DNA from: Acidobacteriota bacterium
GTDB lineage: Bacteria > Acidobacteriota > Terriglobia > Terriglobales > Acidobacteriaceae
DNA length: 44,188 nt
NCBI GenBank assembly: GCA_028876395.1
Contig: JAGWRX010000074.1
Span: 1-44,188, forward strand
Reading direction: 5' to 3'
The translations under genes and the position numbers were made by a program. How positions within the stretch are numbered: the first letter of the stretch is position 1; each line of letters opens with the position of its first letter. Of this stretch, positions 18,787 to 28,516 are shown piece after piece. The notes beneath the pieces are model-generated. The model worked only from the letters and a program-made list of their open reading frames with translations. It was not told where the DNA came from and searched no databases.

Positions 18787-18846
18787 CGAGGTCATCTCCC
18801 GTCAAGCCGCGCACAGGACCAGCACGGCTCGGCTCGCCCTTGGTGG

Positions 18847-18859
18847 GCAAACGTTTCCC
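18847..18859. promoter_or_regulatory. Candidate LacI-family operator between divergent GH43 genes
   Basis: GCAAACGTTTCC is a nearly perfect palindrome centred on CG (18852/18853), the arrangement typical of LacI/GalR-family operators. It lies 61 bp upstream of the minus-strand GH43 start and about 240 bp before the plus-strand promoter. No LacI-type gene is in the window, so the regulator would be elsewhere. Confidence 0.45.
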
Positions 18860-19089
18860 AGTCCGGAATCCTACACCCTCGCGCTCCCCCGCGCAATCCT
18901 CACTGGGATCAACTCTCCACCAGCTTCTCTTCCGGGCGCCTTCACCAGGGCGGGCATTCTTCCCCTTCGCTGCAACCCGCACTGCACCTGTCTGCCCGCA
19001 TCCCTCATAATCAATGCAAAATCAATAGTTTGCTTTTTGGCTTTCCCGAGGTTCAGCCTTCATGCCTTACTACGGAAATCGCTTACCCG

Positions 19090-19120
19090 TTGACACGCCC
19101 GGCCCTTCCAGGACTATACT
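19090..19120 (+). promoter_or_regulatory. Sigma-70-type promoter of the GH43 lipoprotein gene
   Basis: TTGACA (19090-19095) and TATACT (19115-19120) are near-consensus hexamers separated by 19 bp, slightly longer than optimal. The predicted start near 19127 leaves a leader of about 127 bases before the GTG at 19254. The long spacer suggests the promoter may need an activator or DNA bending. Confidence 0.6.
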
Positions 19121-19253
19121 TCTGCTCGCAGCAATGCCGGCTACCAAACTGAACCTGCAAGGATAGACAAGGGAACGCTCCATTGGCCTGCTGCTCCGGC
19201 AATTGCGGTAAACGATTTCCGAAGGACCGCGAACACCTTCAGGAGGAATTCCA

Positions 19254-20846
19254 GTGAGGCTTCATATCCTTTCCGCGGCGGTTCTGGCTGCCGCCTGCTT
19301 CGTCGCCGGCTGTGGCGGCGGAGGCGCAACACCCGCAAGCGGAGGCGGAACCGGCTCCGGCACAACGCCCGACATGGGCACACTCACCGCCGTCAATGAC
19401 TCCTACCAGTTCAAGCTGAAGAATGCCGCCAGCGGCCTTGTCCTCGGCATCTCCGCCCAGAGCCAGACCGCTGGAGCCAGCCTCGTGCAGGAGGCTGACA
19501 CCGGTTCCGCAGACTCCCTCTGGCACGCCATGCCCATGAGCAACAACCAGTCCAACATTGAGAACATGCTCACCCATCAGGTCATGGGCATCCAGAGCGC
19601 CTCCACCGCCACCGGCGCGCAGGCCCTGCAGTGGGCTGACAACGGCACCGCCGACCATCTCTGGCAGTTCTACGTGCTCACGGACGGCAACTACCTCATC
19701 AGGAACGTGAACAGCGGCCTCTATCTGGAGGACGCCAACTCCAGCACCTCCACCTCCGCCACCATCGACCAGGGCGCGCGCGCCACCACCGGCTCCGGCT
19801 GCACCTGCCAGGAGTGGGCCATCACCCAGACCACCACCCCGGCCTACCCCGCCCCGCGCACCGTCAACGGCACCGGCGTCTACGTCCACGATCCCTTCTT
19901 GCTCAAGGACCCCAGCGGTACCTATTGGCTCTATGGAACCCACCAGTCGCTGGCCTCATCCACTGACCTCACCACATTCACCTACTACCAGAACTGCACC
20001 ACCGCCCAGCGCGGCGGTTACACGGCCTACTGCCCCATCATCGGCCCGGATTTCCCCTCGTGGACCGGCCTGCAGACCCCGCCCTCGTGGAACAACGGCG
20101 CCAACACCGACGTCTGGGCGCCCAGCCTGATGGTCGTCAACGGCACCTACTACCTCTACTACGCCATTCCCTACGAGCCCAGCACCGGCGCCGAAGCGCT
20201 CATCGGCCTCGCCACCAGCAACTCGCCCACCGGCCCGTGGGCCGATGCCGGCTGGGTCGTCAAGTCCTGGACCAGCTCCACCACGCCGCCCGCCGGATTC
20301 ACCACCACCGCCTACAACGCCATTGACCCCGCGCCTTTCATCGATGCCGGCGGCAACTGGTGGCTGGTCTTCGGCTCATGGGCCGACGGCATTCACCTCA
20401 TCCAGCTCGACCCCGCGACAGGCCTGCGGTCCACCACCAACACCACGCTCTACACCATCGCCAGGCGCGGCTCGCCTTCGGCCGGCGAAGAAGGCCCGTT
20501 CATTTACTACTGGAACGGCTACTACTACTACTTCGCGCCCATCAATCTCTGCTGCAACGGCGTATCCAGCACCTATCGCATCATCGTGGGTCGCTCGCAG
20601 ACAGTAACCGGGCCTTACCTCGACCGCGGCGGCATTGACCTGATGCAGGGCGGCGGCACCATCCTCCTCAGCGCCCATGCCAACATCAACGGCCCCGGCG
20701 GACAGAGCCTCTTCACCGATGACGCAAACGGCACGCAACTGCCCACGCTGGTCTACCATTATTACGATGGCAACACCAACGGCACGCCCACTCTGGGTAT
20801 CAATCGGCTCGGCTTCGACGCCGACGGCTGGCCCTACGTGGAGTAG
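19254..20846 (+). CDS. GH43 glycosidase lipoprotein with N-terminal beta-trefoil
   Basis: A 530-residue lipoprotein glycosidase. The lipobox is CFVAGC with the acylated Cys at 20. A Gly/Ser/Thr linker leads to a ricin-type beta-trefoil (about 45-192; repeats such as SLWHAMPM, HLWQFYVL and NYLIRNVNSGLYLED), a likely carbohydrate-binding module. A GH43 propeller follows (about 205-530) with VHDPFLL (D213), YNAIDPAPF (D358) and EEGPFIYY (E413). PINLCCNGVSSTYRIIVGRS again resembles endo-arabinanases. The GTG start is fixed by AGGAGG eight bases upstream. A TPR gene follows after 24 bp. Membrane anchoring and the lectin-like domain suggest polymer capture at the cell surface; arabinan as substrate is inferred. 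Confidence 0.88.
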   Translation: MRLHILSAAVLAAACFVAGCGGGGATPASGGGTGSGTTPDMGTLTAVNDSYQFKLKNAASGLVLGISAQSQTAGASLVQEADTGSADSLWHAMPMSNNQSNIENMLTHQVMGIQSASTATGAQALQWADNGTADHLWQFYVLTDGNYLIRNVNSGLYLEDANSSTSTSATIDQGARATTGSGCTCQEWAITQTTTPAYPAPRTVNGTGVYVHDPFLLKDPSGTYWLYGTHQSLASSTDLTTFTYYQNCTTAQRGGYTAYCPIIGPDFPSWTGLQTPPSWNNGANTDVWAPSLMVVNGTYYLYYAIPYEPSTGAEALIGLATSNSPTGPWADAGWVVKSWTSSTTPPAGFTTTAYNAIDPAPFIDAGGNWWLVFGSWADGIHLIQLDPATGLRSTTNTTLYTIARRGSPSAGEEGPFIYYWNGYYYYFAPINLCCNGVSSTYRIIVGRSQTVTGPYLDRGGIDLMQGGGTILLSAHANINGPGGQSLFTDDANGTQLPTLVYHYYDGNTNGTPTLGINRLGFDADGWPYVE

Positions 20847-20870
20847 CCGCCGCTCGGCCCGGGAAAGCCC

Positions 20871-21812
20871 ATGATCAAGCCGCACCACTCGCTGCTCATT
20901 GCCGTCGCCGTCCTGGCCGGTTCCGGCCTCTTCGCGCCGGCCCAGCAGATGCCCGACAAGGCGCAGGGCCATCCCAGCCGCCCCATCATGCAGGACGAGC
21001 CGCAAACCGCCGCCTCCGCGCTCAGCGCCTCTGAAGCCCATCTGCGCAGTGAGCTCGCCGCCCATCCCGATTCCGCCGATCTTCTCTATCGCCTTGCTCT
21101 CGTCCTGCAGCAGGAAAACAAGCCCCAGGAGTCACTCCAGACGTTCACCAAGGCCGCTCAATTGCAGAAGCCCACCGCCGGCCAGTTGCGCTCCGTCGCC
21201 CTCGACTACGTCCTGCTCAACGACTACGACGACGCCATCCACTGGCTGCGCGTCGCGCTCGGCATCGATCCCCGCAACGTCGCCGTGCTTTACAGCCTGG
21301 GCCGCTGCTTCTACACCCAGAACCTCTTCCCGCAAGCCGAGGCCGCCTTCACCCGCGTTCTCCAGCTTGAACCGCGCCACCTCAAGGCCGAAGAGAATCT
21401 GGGCCTCACCTACGACTACGAAAACCAGCCCGCCAAGGCCGAACTGGCCCTGCGCACCGCCGCGGCGTGGAACGCGGAGCAACCCTCCACTGACCCGTGG
21501 CCCGACCTCGATCTCGGCGTCTTCCTCCTCGGTCAGAACCGCATCGCAGACGCGCTGCCTTTCCTCACCCGCGCCGCATCCATTGCGCCCAACCTTGCGC
21601 TGGCCCACCAGACGCTGGGCCGCGCTCTCGTCTCCACTGGCCGCGCCGCCGACGGCGTAAAAGAGTTGCAGATCGCCGCACAACTCGACCCCGCCAATCC
21701 CAAGGTCCACTTCGAGCTGGGCCACGCCTACCGCGAAGCCGGAGAACTGGACAAGGCGCGCGCAGAGTTCGCCGTCAGCAAGTCCCTCTACGGCTCCCAC
21801 AATCAGAACTAG
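20871..21812 (+). CDS. Secreted TPR-repeat protein
   Basis: A 313-residue exported TPR protein directly downstream of the beta-trefoil GH43 lipoprotein and probably in its operon. The signal peptide SLLIAVAVLAGSGLFAPAQQ is followed by a short polar segment and then about seven TPR units, e.g. ADLLYRLALVLQQENKPQES, VAVLYSLGRCFYTQNLFPQA, LALAHQTLGRALVSTGRAAD and PKVHFELGHAYREAGELDKA. It likely acts as a periplasmic or surface scaffold for the glycosidase or for the TonB receptors. The stop codon lies two bases from the stop of the convergent TPR gene at 21815. Confidence 0.85.
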   Translation: MIKPHHSLLIAVAVLAGSGLFAPAQQMPDKAQGHPSRPIMQDEPQTAASALSASEAHLRSELAAHPDSADLLYRLALVLQQENKPQESLQTFTKAAQLQKPTAGQLRSVALDYVLLNDYDDAIHWLRVALGIDPRNVAVLYSLGRCFYTQNLFPQAEAAFTRVLQLEPRHLKAEENLGLTYDYENQPAKAELALRTAAAWNAEQPSTDPWPDLDLGVFLLGQNRIADALPFLTRAASIAPNLALAHQTLGRALVSTGRAADGVKELQIAAQLDPANPKVHFELGHAYREAGELDKARAEFAVSKSLYGSHNQN

Positions 21813-21814
21813 GA

Positions 21815-23674
21815 CTAATTGGCTGGTGTCAGTTGCGCAGCCTTGGCGCGCTCCGCGGCGGCTTCATCCGTGCGCCCCTGCCGCTCGTACGCAATGGCAA
21901 GCTGGCTGTGCGGTTCCGCAAAGGTTGGGTCGGCCGCAATCGACTCCTGGTAGCGCGCAACGGCATCGGCAATCTGTCCGCGCAGCATCAGTTGGTTTCC
22001 CGCGTTCAGGGCAAAGTTGGCCCGCTGCCGGCTGACCGCGCTGCGCGCCAGCACCGCTCCTTCTCGCCTCAGCTCCGCCGCCTGCCCGCGCAGATCCTTC
22101 ATCTCCGCGCGCAGTTGCGTAGCCTTCTGCGTGTCACCGGCGGCGTCGGCCGCATCCGCCTGCGTGGCCAGCGTCGCCGCCTGCTCTGCCAAAACACCCG
22201 CCAGCGTTACCCGCGGCCCCGGCTGGCCCGGCAGCAGCGGAATCGCCTTCCTGAGCGCGTCGGCCGCCTCGGGCAGCCGCGAATCCTGCTTGAGCGTGCT
22301 GCCCAGAATCGCCCACGCATCGCCGTTCTCCGGCCGCAATGCCACGGCCTTCCTCAGCTCGACAACGGCCTCGTCCAGCCGGCCCACCTGCATCAGCAGA
22401 ATGCCCAGCGTATAAGGCGGGTCCTGCAGCGTCGGGTCCATCTGCCCGGCGCGGCTCAGTTCCGCGATCGCGTCGCCGATGCGGTCTTTGAACTTGTAGG
22501 CCAGCCCCAGATCGTAGTGCAGCTGAGGATCGTTCGGGTCCAGCGTCAGAGCCTTCTGGAAGTCCTCGATTGCCTCGTCAAACGCAGAGAGCTGCACATG
22601 CGCCACGCCCAGGTCCTTGTAGATCACCGGGTCCTTCGCATTCTCGGCCAGCGCCCGGTCGAAGGACTCAAGCGCCTCTTTGGCCTTGCCCGTCAGCGTA
22701 AGCGCCAGCCCCAGGTTGGTCAGCGCGCTCACGTTGTGCGGGTCGCGCTCAATCACTTTCTGGAACCATGGGATCGCATCCTGCTGACGGCCCAGCCGCT
22801 GCAGTGCCAGGGCCAGGTCAAGCTGCGCGCCGCCCAGCTCCGGGTTCAGCTTCAGAGCCTCTTCAAACTGCTGTACGGCAGCGTCGTCCTGACCCGCCGC
22901 CGCGAGCGTGCGGCCATACTCCAGCATCGCCTCCGGGCTGGGCGGCTCAAGCTTTGCCGCCGTCTGCAGCGTGGCCAGCGCGCTTGTCATGTCGTGCTGC
23001 TGCCGGAACAAAATGCCCAGGTGAATCCGCGCAGGCATGTACGCGCCGTCCAGCGCAATGGCGTGCTCGAACCGCGCGCGCGCCTCATCCCATCGTTCCT
23101 GTTGCGCATACAGTGAGCCGATGGCGTCGTCGAGCGCGGCGTTCCGGCCCACAAGCGCTTCCTCGGCCATGAACTGGTTCATCGCCGCGTCCGGCTTGCC
23201 CGCCGCGGCCAGCGCGCGGCCATACGCCTCGTAGAAGACCGCTCCGGCGACAGGCGTTTGGCCCGGCTCCTGCGCCAGGTGCAGCGCTGCGTCAAAGTGC
23301 GGAATAGCTTTTTCCGTCTGACCCGCCCGCGCATACGCCAGCGCCAGGTTGGCCTCGTTGCCGGAGTCCTGCGGCTTCAGCTTCGCCGCGGCCTCCAGCT
23401 CAGGAATCGCATCCGCAGGCCTGCCCATCTCCAGCAGAACCGCGCCCAGCGCCTCGTGCCCCTCGGCAATCTGCGGCTCCAGCTTCACCACCTCGGCAAA
23501 CCTGGCCCGCGCCAGCTCAAGATTTCCCTTCTGCCGCGCGGCATATCCGTCGCGGAACGCGGCATCGGCCTGCTTGAGCGAGTGCGGCTTTTTCCCCTGC
23601 GCCGTCAGTTGCAGCGGAGCGGCCAGCAGGGCGGCGGCAACCAGGGCCGGGAGCAGAGCGCGTGCGGCGTGCAT
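21815..23674 (-). CDS. Large secreted TPR-repeat protein
   Basis: A 619-residue exported protein made almost entirely of TPR units, about thirteen, between residues 30 and 600. Examples are IAEGHEALGAVLLEMGRPAD, VSALTNLGLALTLTGKAKEA, PVIYKDLGVAHVQLSAFDEA and PQLHYDLGLAYKFKDRIGDA. The N-terminus (LLPALVAAALLAAPLQLTAQ) is a signal peptide. A charged alpha-helical stretch (ATLATQADAADAAGDTQKAT ...) near residues 510-550 interrupts the repeats and may be coiled-coil. The start lies three bases after the stop of the upstream TPR gene, so the two are co-translated as a pair downstream of TonB receptor 2. Function beyond scaffolding is not known. Confidence 0.85.
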   Translation of the reverse strand: MHAARALLPALVAAALLAAPLQLTAQGKKPHSLKQADAAFRDGYAARQKGNLELARARFAEVVKLEPQIAEGHEALGAVLLEMGRPADAIPELEAAAKLKPQDSGNEANLALAYARAGQTEKAIPHFDAALHLAQEPGQTPVAGAVFYEAYGRALAAAGKPDAAMNQFMAEEALVGRNAALDDAIGSLYAQQERWDEARARFEHAIALDGAYMPARIHLGILFRQQHDMTSALATLQTAAKLEPPSPEAMLEYGRTLAAAGQDDAAVQQFEEALKLNPELGGAQLDLALALQRLGRQQDAIPWFQKVIERDPHNVSALTNLGLALTLTGKAKEALESFDRALAENAKDPVIYKDLGVAHVQLSAFDEAIEDFQKALTLDPNDPQLHYDLGLAYKFKDRIGDAIAELSRAGQMDPTLQDPPYTLGILLMQVGRLDEAVVELRKAVALRPENGDAWAILGSTLKQDSRLPEAADALRKAIPLLPGQPGPRVTLAGVLAEQAATLATQADAADAAGDTQKATQLRAEMKDLRGQAAELRREGAVLARSAVSRQRANFALNAGNQLMLRGQIADAVARYQESIAADPTFAEPHSQLAIAYERQGRTDEAAAERAKAAQLTPAN

Positions 23675-23677
23675 CGG

Positions 23678-24739
23678 CTACTTCACCACCGGCTTCGGAT
23701 CGTTCTGATGCTGCAGCTCCACCACCGTCTTGAATTCCCGGTTCGCCGCGCCCAGTTGCCCAATGGCCTTGTACGCCTGGCCCAGAAGGTTGTGCGTCAC
23801 GTAGTTGGAAGGGTCCATCCTCACGGCATGATCGAGGTAATGAATTGCCTGGATCGGCTGCTTGAGCTTCAGAAATGTCTCGCCCAGCAGAATGAACGGC
23901 CCGGTCGAGTTGGGCTCCAGCAGCACGGCGCGGTCCAGGGCCTGCTGCGCGTCCGTGTACTGGCCGTTGCGGAGATACGCGTCGCCCAGCCGGTCATACA
24001 GGTCCGGATTCAGCGGGTTGATCCTGCGCTCCGCCTCCAGCTCGCGGATGGCCCCGGCCACATCGCCGCGCGACAGTGCCACCTCGCCCAGCAGCTCATG
24101 CGCCAGCGGCAGCGCGGCGTTCAGCACCAGCGCCTTCGCAGCCTCCGCGCCCGCCTCGTCCCGCAGTTCGCGGCGCAGAAACAGCCGCCCCGCCAGCAGA
24201 TACGCCTCCGGCGAGTCGGGTCCGAAGCCGAACTGCGCCGCGAAGGCATGGCGCGCATCGTCATAGCGCTGCACATCGGCATAGCAGAGCGCCAGCACGT
24301 AATCCGGATCGATATTGGCGCTCTGCACGCTGGCCCGCGCCCGCTCAAGAAACGGAATTGCCTCCGCGATATGCCCAAGCCGGAACAGGCTCACGCCGTG
24401 CATTTCAATCGACTCGCGGTCCTTCGCATCCTGCGCTTCGGCCTTGGTAAACGCCTCGATGGCCTCGGCAAACTGCTCCCGCTGGTAGAAGATGATGCCC
24501 CGCAGCCGCTCCACGCCGGCCGGCTCGGGAGACTGCGCGGCAAGCTGATCCAGTTGCGCCATCGCCTGGTCCAGCCGCCCCCGTCCCGCCAGTTCCTCGG
24601 CCGAGGCAAACGTCGGCGCCGCGGCGGCATCCGTGCCAGCCGGAGTCGCGCTTTGCGCCGTCTGCGTCATCCCGGCAACGGCCGGCAGCGCGAGACCCGG
24701 CAGCACGAAACAGAGTGCGGTAACAAACCTGCGAAACAT
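23678..24739 (-). CDS. Secreted TPR-repeat protein
   Basis: A 353-residue exported TPR protein. The signal region (FVTALCFVLPGLALPAVAG) is followed by an acidic/alanine-rich linker and about eight TPR units, e.g. AGVERLRGIIFYQREQFAEA, PDLYDRLGDAYLRNGQYTDA and YVTHNLLGQAYKAIGQLGAA. The ATG is preceded by AGGA about seven bases upstream. It follows TonB receptor 2 after a strong terminator and overlaps functionally with the 619-residue TPR protein three bases downstream. The order receptor, terminator, TPR mirrors receptor 1 with its TPR/CRTAC1 pair. Confidence 0.85.
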   Translation of the reverse strand: MFRRFVTALCFVLPGLALPAVAGMTQTAQSATPAGTDAAAAPTFASAEELAGRGRLDQAMAQLDQLAAQSPEPAGVERLRGIIFYQREQFAEAIEAFTKAEAQDAKDRESIEMHGVSLFRLGHIAEAIPFLERARASVQSANIDPDYVLALCYADVQRYDDARHAFAAQFGFGPDSPEAYLLAGRLFLRRELRDEAGAEAAKALVLNAALPLAHELLGEVALSRGDVAGAIRELEAERRINPLNPDLYDRLGDAYLRNGQYTDAQQALDRAVLLEPNSTGPFILLGETFLKLKQPIQAIHYLDHAVRMDPSNYVTHNLLGQAYKAIGQLGAANREFKTVVELQHQNDPKPVVK

Positions 24740-24835
24740 AAGGGTTCCTGCTCTTGCAGTTTAAATCTTCATCCGGCCTCCGCGACGCGCCCGCAGACGC
24801 ATGCGTGACCGCTGTCACCGGCAGCTTTGCCGATG

Positions 24836-24866
24836 AAAAAAGTAGAGGGGAGCCGAAGCTCCCCTC
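24836..24866 (-). terminator. Factor-independent terminator of TonB receptor 2
   Basis: A perfect 9-bp stem (24845-24853 with 24858-24866) reads on the minus strand with a UUCG tetraloop, then TACTTTTTT (24844-24836). This is a textbook strong terminator 30 bp after the receptor stop. The plus-strand side is also followed by TAGTTTTGTT. Confidence 0.9.
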
Positions 24867-24895
24867 GTAGTTTTGTTGCGGCTCCTCGCGCGGAA

Positions 24896-27800
24896 TTAGA
24901 ACTGTACGCGGAGGGAGAATTCGAGCTGACGAGGCGAGCCACCCGCGCCTTGGCCGGAGATGGTGCCCGTCGACTCGATGTTGCCACCGGGGTTGCCCGG
25001 GTTGATGTGGTTGAAGGCGTTGAACGCATCCATGCGGAACTTCGTCACAACGTTCTCGCGGATCGTGAACGCCTTGGTGATCGCCAGGTCGTCGTTGAAG
25101 AACGAAGGTCCGAAGTACGTGTTGCGCTTCACGTTGCCGATCGTGTCCAGTCCCGGATTCGTGAAGACACCCGTGCCCGGATCGGTGATCAGGTTCGTGG
25201 TCTGCGCCTGGTAGTAGGTGCGCGTACCCGTGCCGCCCCCTCCCGCCTTGAAGCCCGAAAGGCTGGTCTTCATGCGGGCGCCGTGATTGGAGCTCGGCCA
25301 GCTCGGGGCGCTGCCCGGGATGTTCGTGCTCGCTTCGTTGTAGTTCAGCGTGAACGGCAGACCGCCGGACCAGTTCAGCACCGTGCTCAGCTGGTAGCCG
25401 CCGATGATCAGGTCGGTCAACCGGTTGGCGCTCGTGGCAAACTGCTTGCCCTTGCCGAACGGCAGGTCATAGCTGCCATACATCGTCAACTGCTGCAGGC
25501 GCGTGTTCACGTCGCGGCCGTGGGTAATGTTGTGGTCCCACGTGTAGTAGCCCGACTGCTCGTCGAACGCCGCATCCCACTGGTAGTTCGCCGTGTAGGC
25601 CAGACCCTTGGTGAGCTGCTGGGCCAGGGTGATCTGCAGGGCGTCGAACTCCGTGTTCTGGTTGTTGCCGTTGTACTGGATGCTGTTCGTCCAGCCGCAC
25701 TCGCCGGACGTTACGAACGGCTCGCTGGGCGTGGTGTAGTTGGCGTCCTTGCAGGCCGGAAGGCTGCCCGCATAGTACCGCGTCAGGAAGTTGTAGGTCG
25801 AGACGCCGCCATTGCTCGCGATGGTGTTGGCCGGCACACTGGGATCCCAGTGCAAAGCCTGTCCACCGATGCCGTAGGTGCCCGGCAGGTTGATGGCCGC
25901 TTCGTTGGGGTTGGTGTTGTTGCTGTCACCATCGCCCAGCGTGTGGGTTCCCTTGTTGCCCACATACGCAACCGTCAGCGTCAGGTTCGAGGTCAGCGCG
26001 CGCTGCACGCTCAGGTTCCACGCATCGATCGTCGGGAAGGTAAGCGGGTTGGGACGCGCCTTGGAAGAAACCTGCGTTCCGGGGTTCGGAAGCAGACCGT
26101 TGTTGGGAACTGTGATCGGCGTTGGCGCCGTGGGACCCTGCGCCAGCGTAAATGCCGCTCCCGTGGTGGTTGCCTGGTTGATCTGCTGGTTGGCCAGAAC
26201 CGGCAGGTTCTGGGTCACCGTGTGGCCGAAGATGGAGCCGAACACGCCCGTGTCAAAGCTGCGTCCGTAACCGGCGCGGATCACCGTCTTGTCGCCGAGC
26301 TGATAGGTGGCGCCCAGGCGCGGTGCAAACATCTTCGCCGGGCTGATCGTCCAGCCCATGTTCGATCCGATGCCGCCGACCCCTGCCACGTGCAGATAGC
26401 CGTCGCTCAAGCTCATCAGCGAACCGTTGCCTGCGGCATTCACCGCCTCCGGGAAGTAGATCTCGTAGCGGATACCCAGATTCAGGGTCAGATTATGGGT
26501 GGCGCGCCACGTGTCCTGCGCATAGAAGAACGTGCGCTTCTGGAATTCCTTGGCGTTGGTCGAGGTCGAAACGTAGCGGTTGAAGCTCGTCACCTTGCCC
26601 AGCATGAAGGTGGCGAAGCCGAGACCGCCCTGCGTCGCAGCGGACGGATCCGAAGTGGGACCGTTGCCGAAGTTCAGCAGTCCGGCGCGATCGTTGTCGG
26701 ACGGTACGCGCAGGTTGCGGCCGTAGCGGAGGTCGGCGCCCACCTTGAAGGAGTGGTTGCCAACGATCTTGGTCCAGTTGTTGACGACCTGGAACTGATC
26801 TTCGCGCTCCGTCAGAGGGCAGTTGCAACGGTTGACGTTCAGACCGTCGCCATACAAAGGCTGCGCGCTGCCGCCCGGCACCGTGCCAATAAAGAAGCCC
26901 GGCGAGCCGCCCGTGAAGTACGTGCCCGTGTTGATGTTCGGAATGCCCAGCGTATTTGCGAATTCAACACTCTGGTCATGCTTGGAGTCAATCACGTTGT
27001 AGCGGTAATACGCCAGACGGAAGTCCGTCAGCAGCTTCGGGTTGATGGCGATGTCCATGCCCGACGCCAGACTGTCGTTTGCGCCGTTGGCGTTGCCGCC
27101 AAAGTTGCCCAGACCAAAGCCGGGGCCGCCCGCCGCGCCGAACGCGACCTTGCCCGTCAGGTTGCTGGTGAACCGGGAGAAGCGCTCAAACGCGTGCGCC
27201 TTCTCGTTCAGCGTGTAGTCCACGCGCTCCGTCCACTGGTTGGTGTTCACAATGCCCGTACCGGATTCGTGGAAGTTCGAGTCCAGTCCTCCCACCGAGC
27301 CGGTCGAATTCAGGCCGATCCCTTTGGTGTACGGCTCGAGGTAGGTGAGCAGAGCCAGTGCCTGAGCAGAAAGCTGTCCTGTCGGAATGACGTTGCTCGG
27401 GTAGGGCGTTGGCGTGCCGCTGGAATTGTCGTAGATGATGCCCGCCGCACCCAGCTGCTTCAGGTATTCGCTGAAGTCCGCGCCCGGGATGCCGCTGGCG
27501 CCAACCGTCTTGCCCAGTGCGGTCTCGGTCAGCAGGTTGGTGGGCAGGGTGTCCGTGGCCGAGGTGCCCACCTTCTGGCGCTGTCCTTCATAGTTGAAGA
27601 AGAAGAACGCCTTGTTCTTGATGATCGGTCCGCCAATCGACGCACCGAAGCGGTTCTTCAACCCCGGAGGAATCGAGCCCGGCGCCTGCGTAAATGGATC
27701 ACGCGCCAGGTTGGCGTTGCCCGTGCGGAAGTCATACGCGCTCCCGTGGAAGGTGTTCGTGCCCGAACGGGTCTGCGCCGTCACAACTGCGGAAACGGCC

Positions 27801-28516
27801 TTGCCCAGCTCGGCGTCGAAGTTCTGCGTGGTGATCTTGGTTTCAGTCACCGCGTCCAGCGCCGGGTTGATGACGATGATGCCCAGGATCGGATCCTGAT
27901 TGTCGGTACCGTCCAGCTCGAACGCCGTGCCGCCAAAGGCCTGGCCGTTCACCTGAATCTGGCGCGAGCCCTGCGGGTTCTCGTCCGCCGCGTGAGACCA
28001 GCCAAGAAGCTGGGCGCCCGGCAACAGTAACTGCAGGTTGGTAAAGTTCTGGTCGCCAACAGGCAGGCTCGAAACCTGCTGCTGGTCAAACACGGTTGAG
28101 ACGTCGGCGCGGTCTGTCTTCAGTTCCGGCTGCTGGTCTGCGTTAACGGTGACAGTGGTGTCTGCGCCACCAACTTCAAGGGTGGGATCAATGCGCGGCG
28201 CCGTATCGGCCTGCACCGCGATGCCCTGCGTCTCAAATGTCTTGAATCCCTTGGCTGCAACCTTGAGGTTGTACACGTCGGGGATGAGGTGGGGTACGCT
28301 GTAGTCGCCTGAAGCGTTGGAGGTGGCGGTAACGACGGTGCCCTTGGCAACGTCCTTTACCGTGATCGTGGCGCCTGGAATGGCCGCCCCGGTCGTATCC
28401 GTCACAGTGCCGAAAATCGATCCGTAGACCGACTGCGCACTGGCTGGCGCAATAAGCAGCAAACTCGCGCAGGCAAACAACGCCAGCACAAGTGCTGTAC
28501 GCACATTCTTATTCAT
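24896..28516 (-). CDS. Oar-like TonB-dependent outer-membrane receptor (2)
   Basis: A 1206-residue receptor of the same class as the one at 10299 but clearly divergent from it. The signal peptide is ALVLALFACASLLLIAPASA. A carboxypeptidase-regulatory-like domain follows (GSIFGTVTDTTGAAIPGATI, NASGDYSVPHLIPDVYNLKV), then a plug-like region (QVNGQAFGGTAFELDGTDNQ, FDAELGKAVSAVVTAQTRSG) and a barrel ending LEFSLRVQF with the terminal Phe needed for outer-membrane insertion. AGGAGA precedes the ATG by about seven bases. Two TPR genes follow on the same strand beyond a terminator. The cognate substrate is unknown; the glycosidase neighbourhood suggests oligosaccharides. Confidence 0.9.
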   Translation of the reverse strand: MNKNVRTALVLALFACASLLLIAPASAQSVYGSIFGTVTDTTGAAIPGATITVKDVAKGTVVTATSNASGDYSVPHLIPDVYNLKVAAKGFKTFETQGIAVQADTAPRIDPTLEVGGADTTVTVNADQQPELKTDRADVSTVFDQQQVSSLPVGDQNFTNLQLLLPGAQLLGWSHAADENPQGSRQIQVNGQAFGGTAFELDGTDNQDPILGIIVINPALDAVTETKITTQNFDAELGKAVSAVVTAQTRSGTNTFHGSAYDFRTGNANLARDPFTQAPGSIPPGLKNRFGASIGGPIIKNKAFFFFNYEGQRQKVGTSATDTLPTNLLTETALGKTVGASGIPGADFSEYLKQLGAAGIIYDNSSGTPTPYPSNVIPTGQLSAQALALLTYLEPYTKGIGLNSTGSVGGLDSNFHESGTGIVNTNQWTERVDYTLNEKAHAFERFSRFTSNLTGKVAFGAAGGPGFGLGNFGGNANGANDSLASGMDIAINPKLLTDFRLAYYRYNVIDSKHDQSVEFANTLGIPNINTGTYFTGGSPGFFIGTVPGGSAQPLYGDGLNVNRCNCPLTEREDQFQVVNNWTKIVGNHSFKVGADLRYGRNLRVPSDNDRAGLLNFGNGPTSDPSAATQGGLGFATFMLGKVTSFNRYVSTSTNAKEFQKRTFFYAQDTWRATHNLTLNLGIRYEIYFPEAVNAAGNGSLMSLSDGYLHVAGVGGIGSNMGWTISPAKMFAPRLGATYQLGDKTVIRAGYGRSFDTGVFGSIFGHTVTQNLPVLANQQINQATTTGAAFTLAQGPTAPTPITVPNNGLLPNPGTQVSSKARPNPLTFPTIDAWNLSVQRALTSNLTLTVAYVGNKGTHTLGDGDSNNTNPNEAAINLPGTYGIGGQALHWDPSVPANTIASNGGVSTYNFLTRYYAGSLPACKDANYTTPSEPFVTSGECGWTNSIQYNGNNQNTEFDALQITLAQQLTKGLAYTANYQWDAAFDEQSGYYTWDHNITHGRDVNTRLQQLTMYGSYDLPFGKGKQFATSANRLTDLIIGGYQLSTVLNWSGGLPFTLNYNEASTNIPGSAPSWPSSNHGARMKTSLSGFKAGGGGTGTRTYYQAQTTNLITDPGTGVFTNPGLDTIGNVKRNTYFGPSFFNDDLAITKAFTIRENVVTKFRMDAFNAFNHINPGNPGGNIESTGTISGQGAGGSPRQLEFSLRVQF

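Noticed and set aside
24827..28030. Long plus-strand open frame (over 1000 codons) opposite TonB receptor 2
   Set aside because: It is antisense to a receptor with clear domains; the length follows from the GC-rich third positions. The translation is Arg/Val/Ala-rich with no motif.
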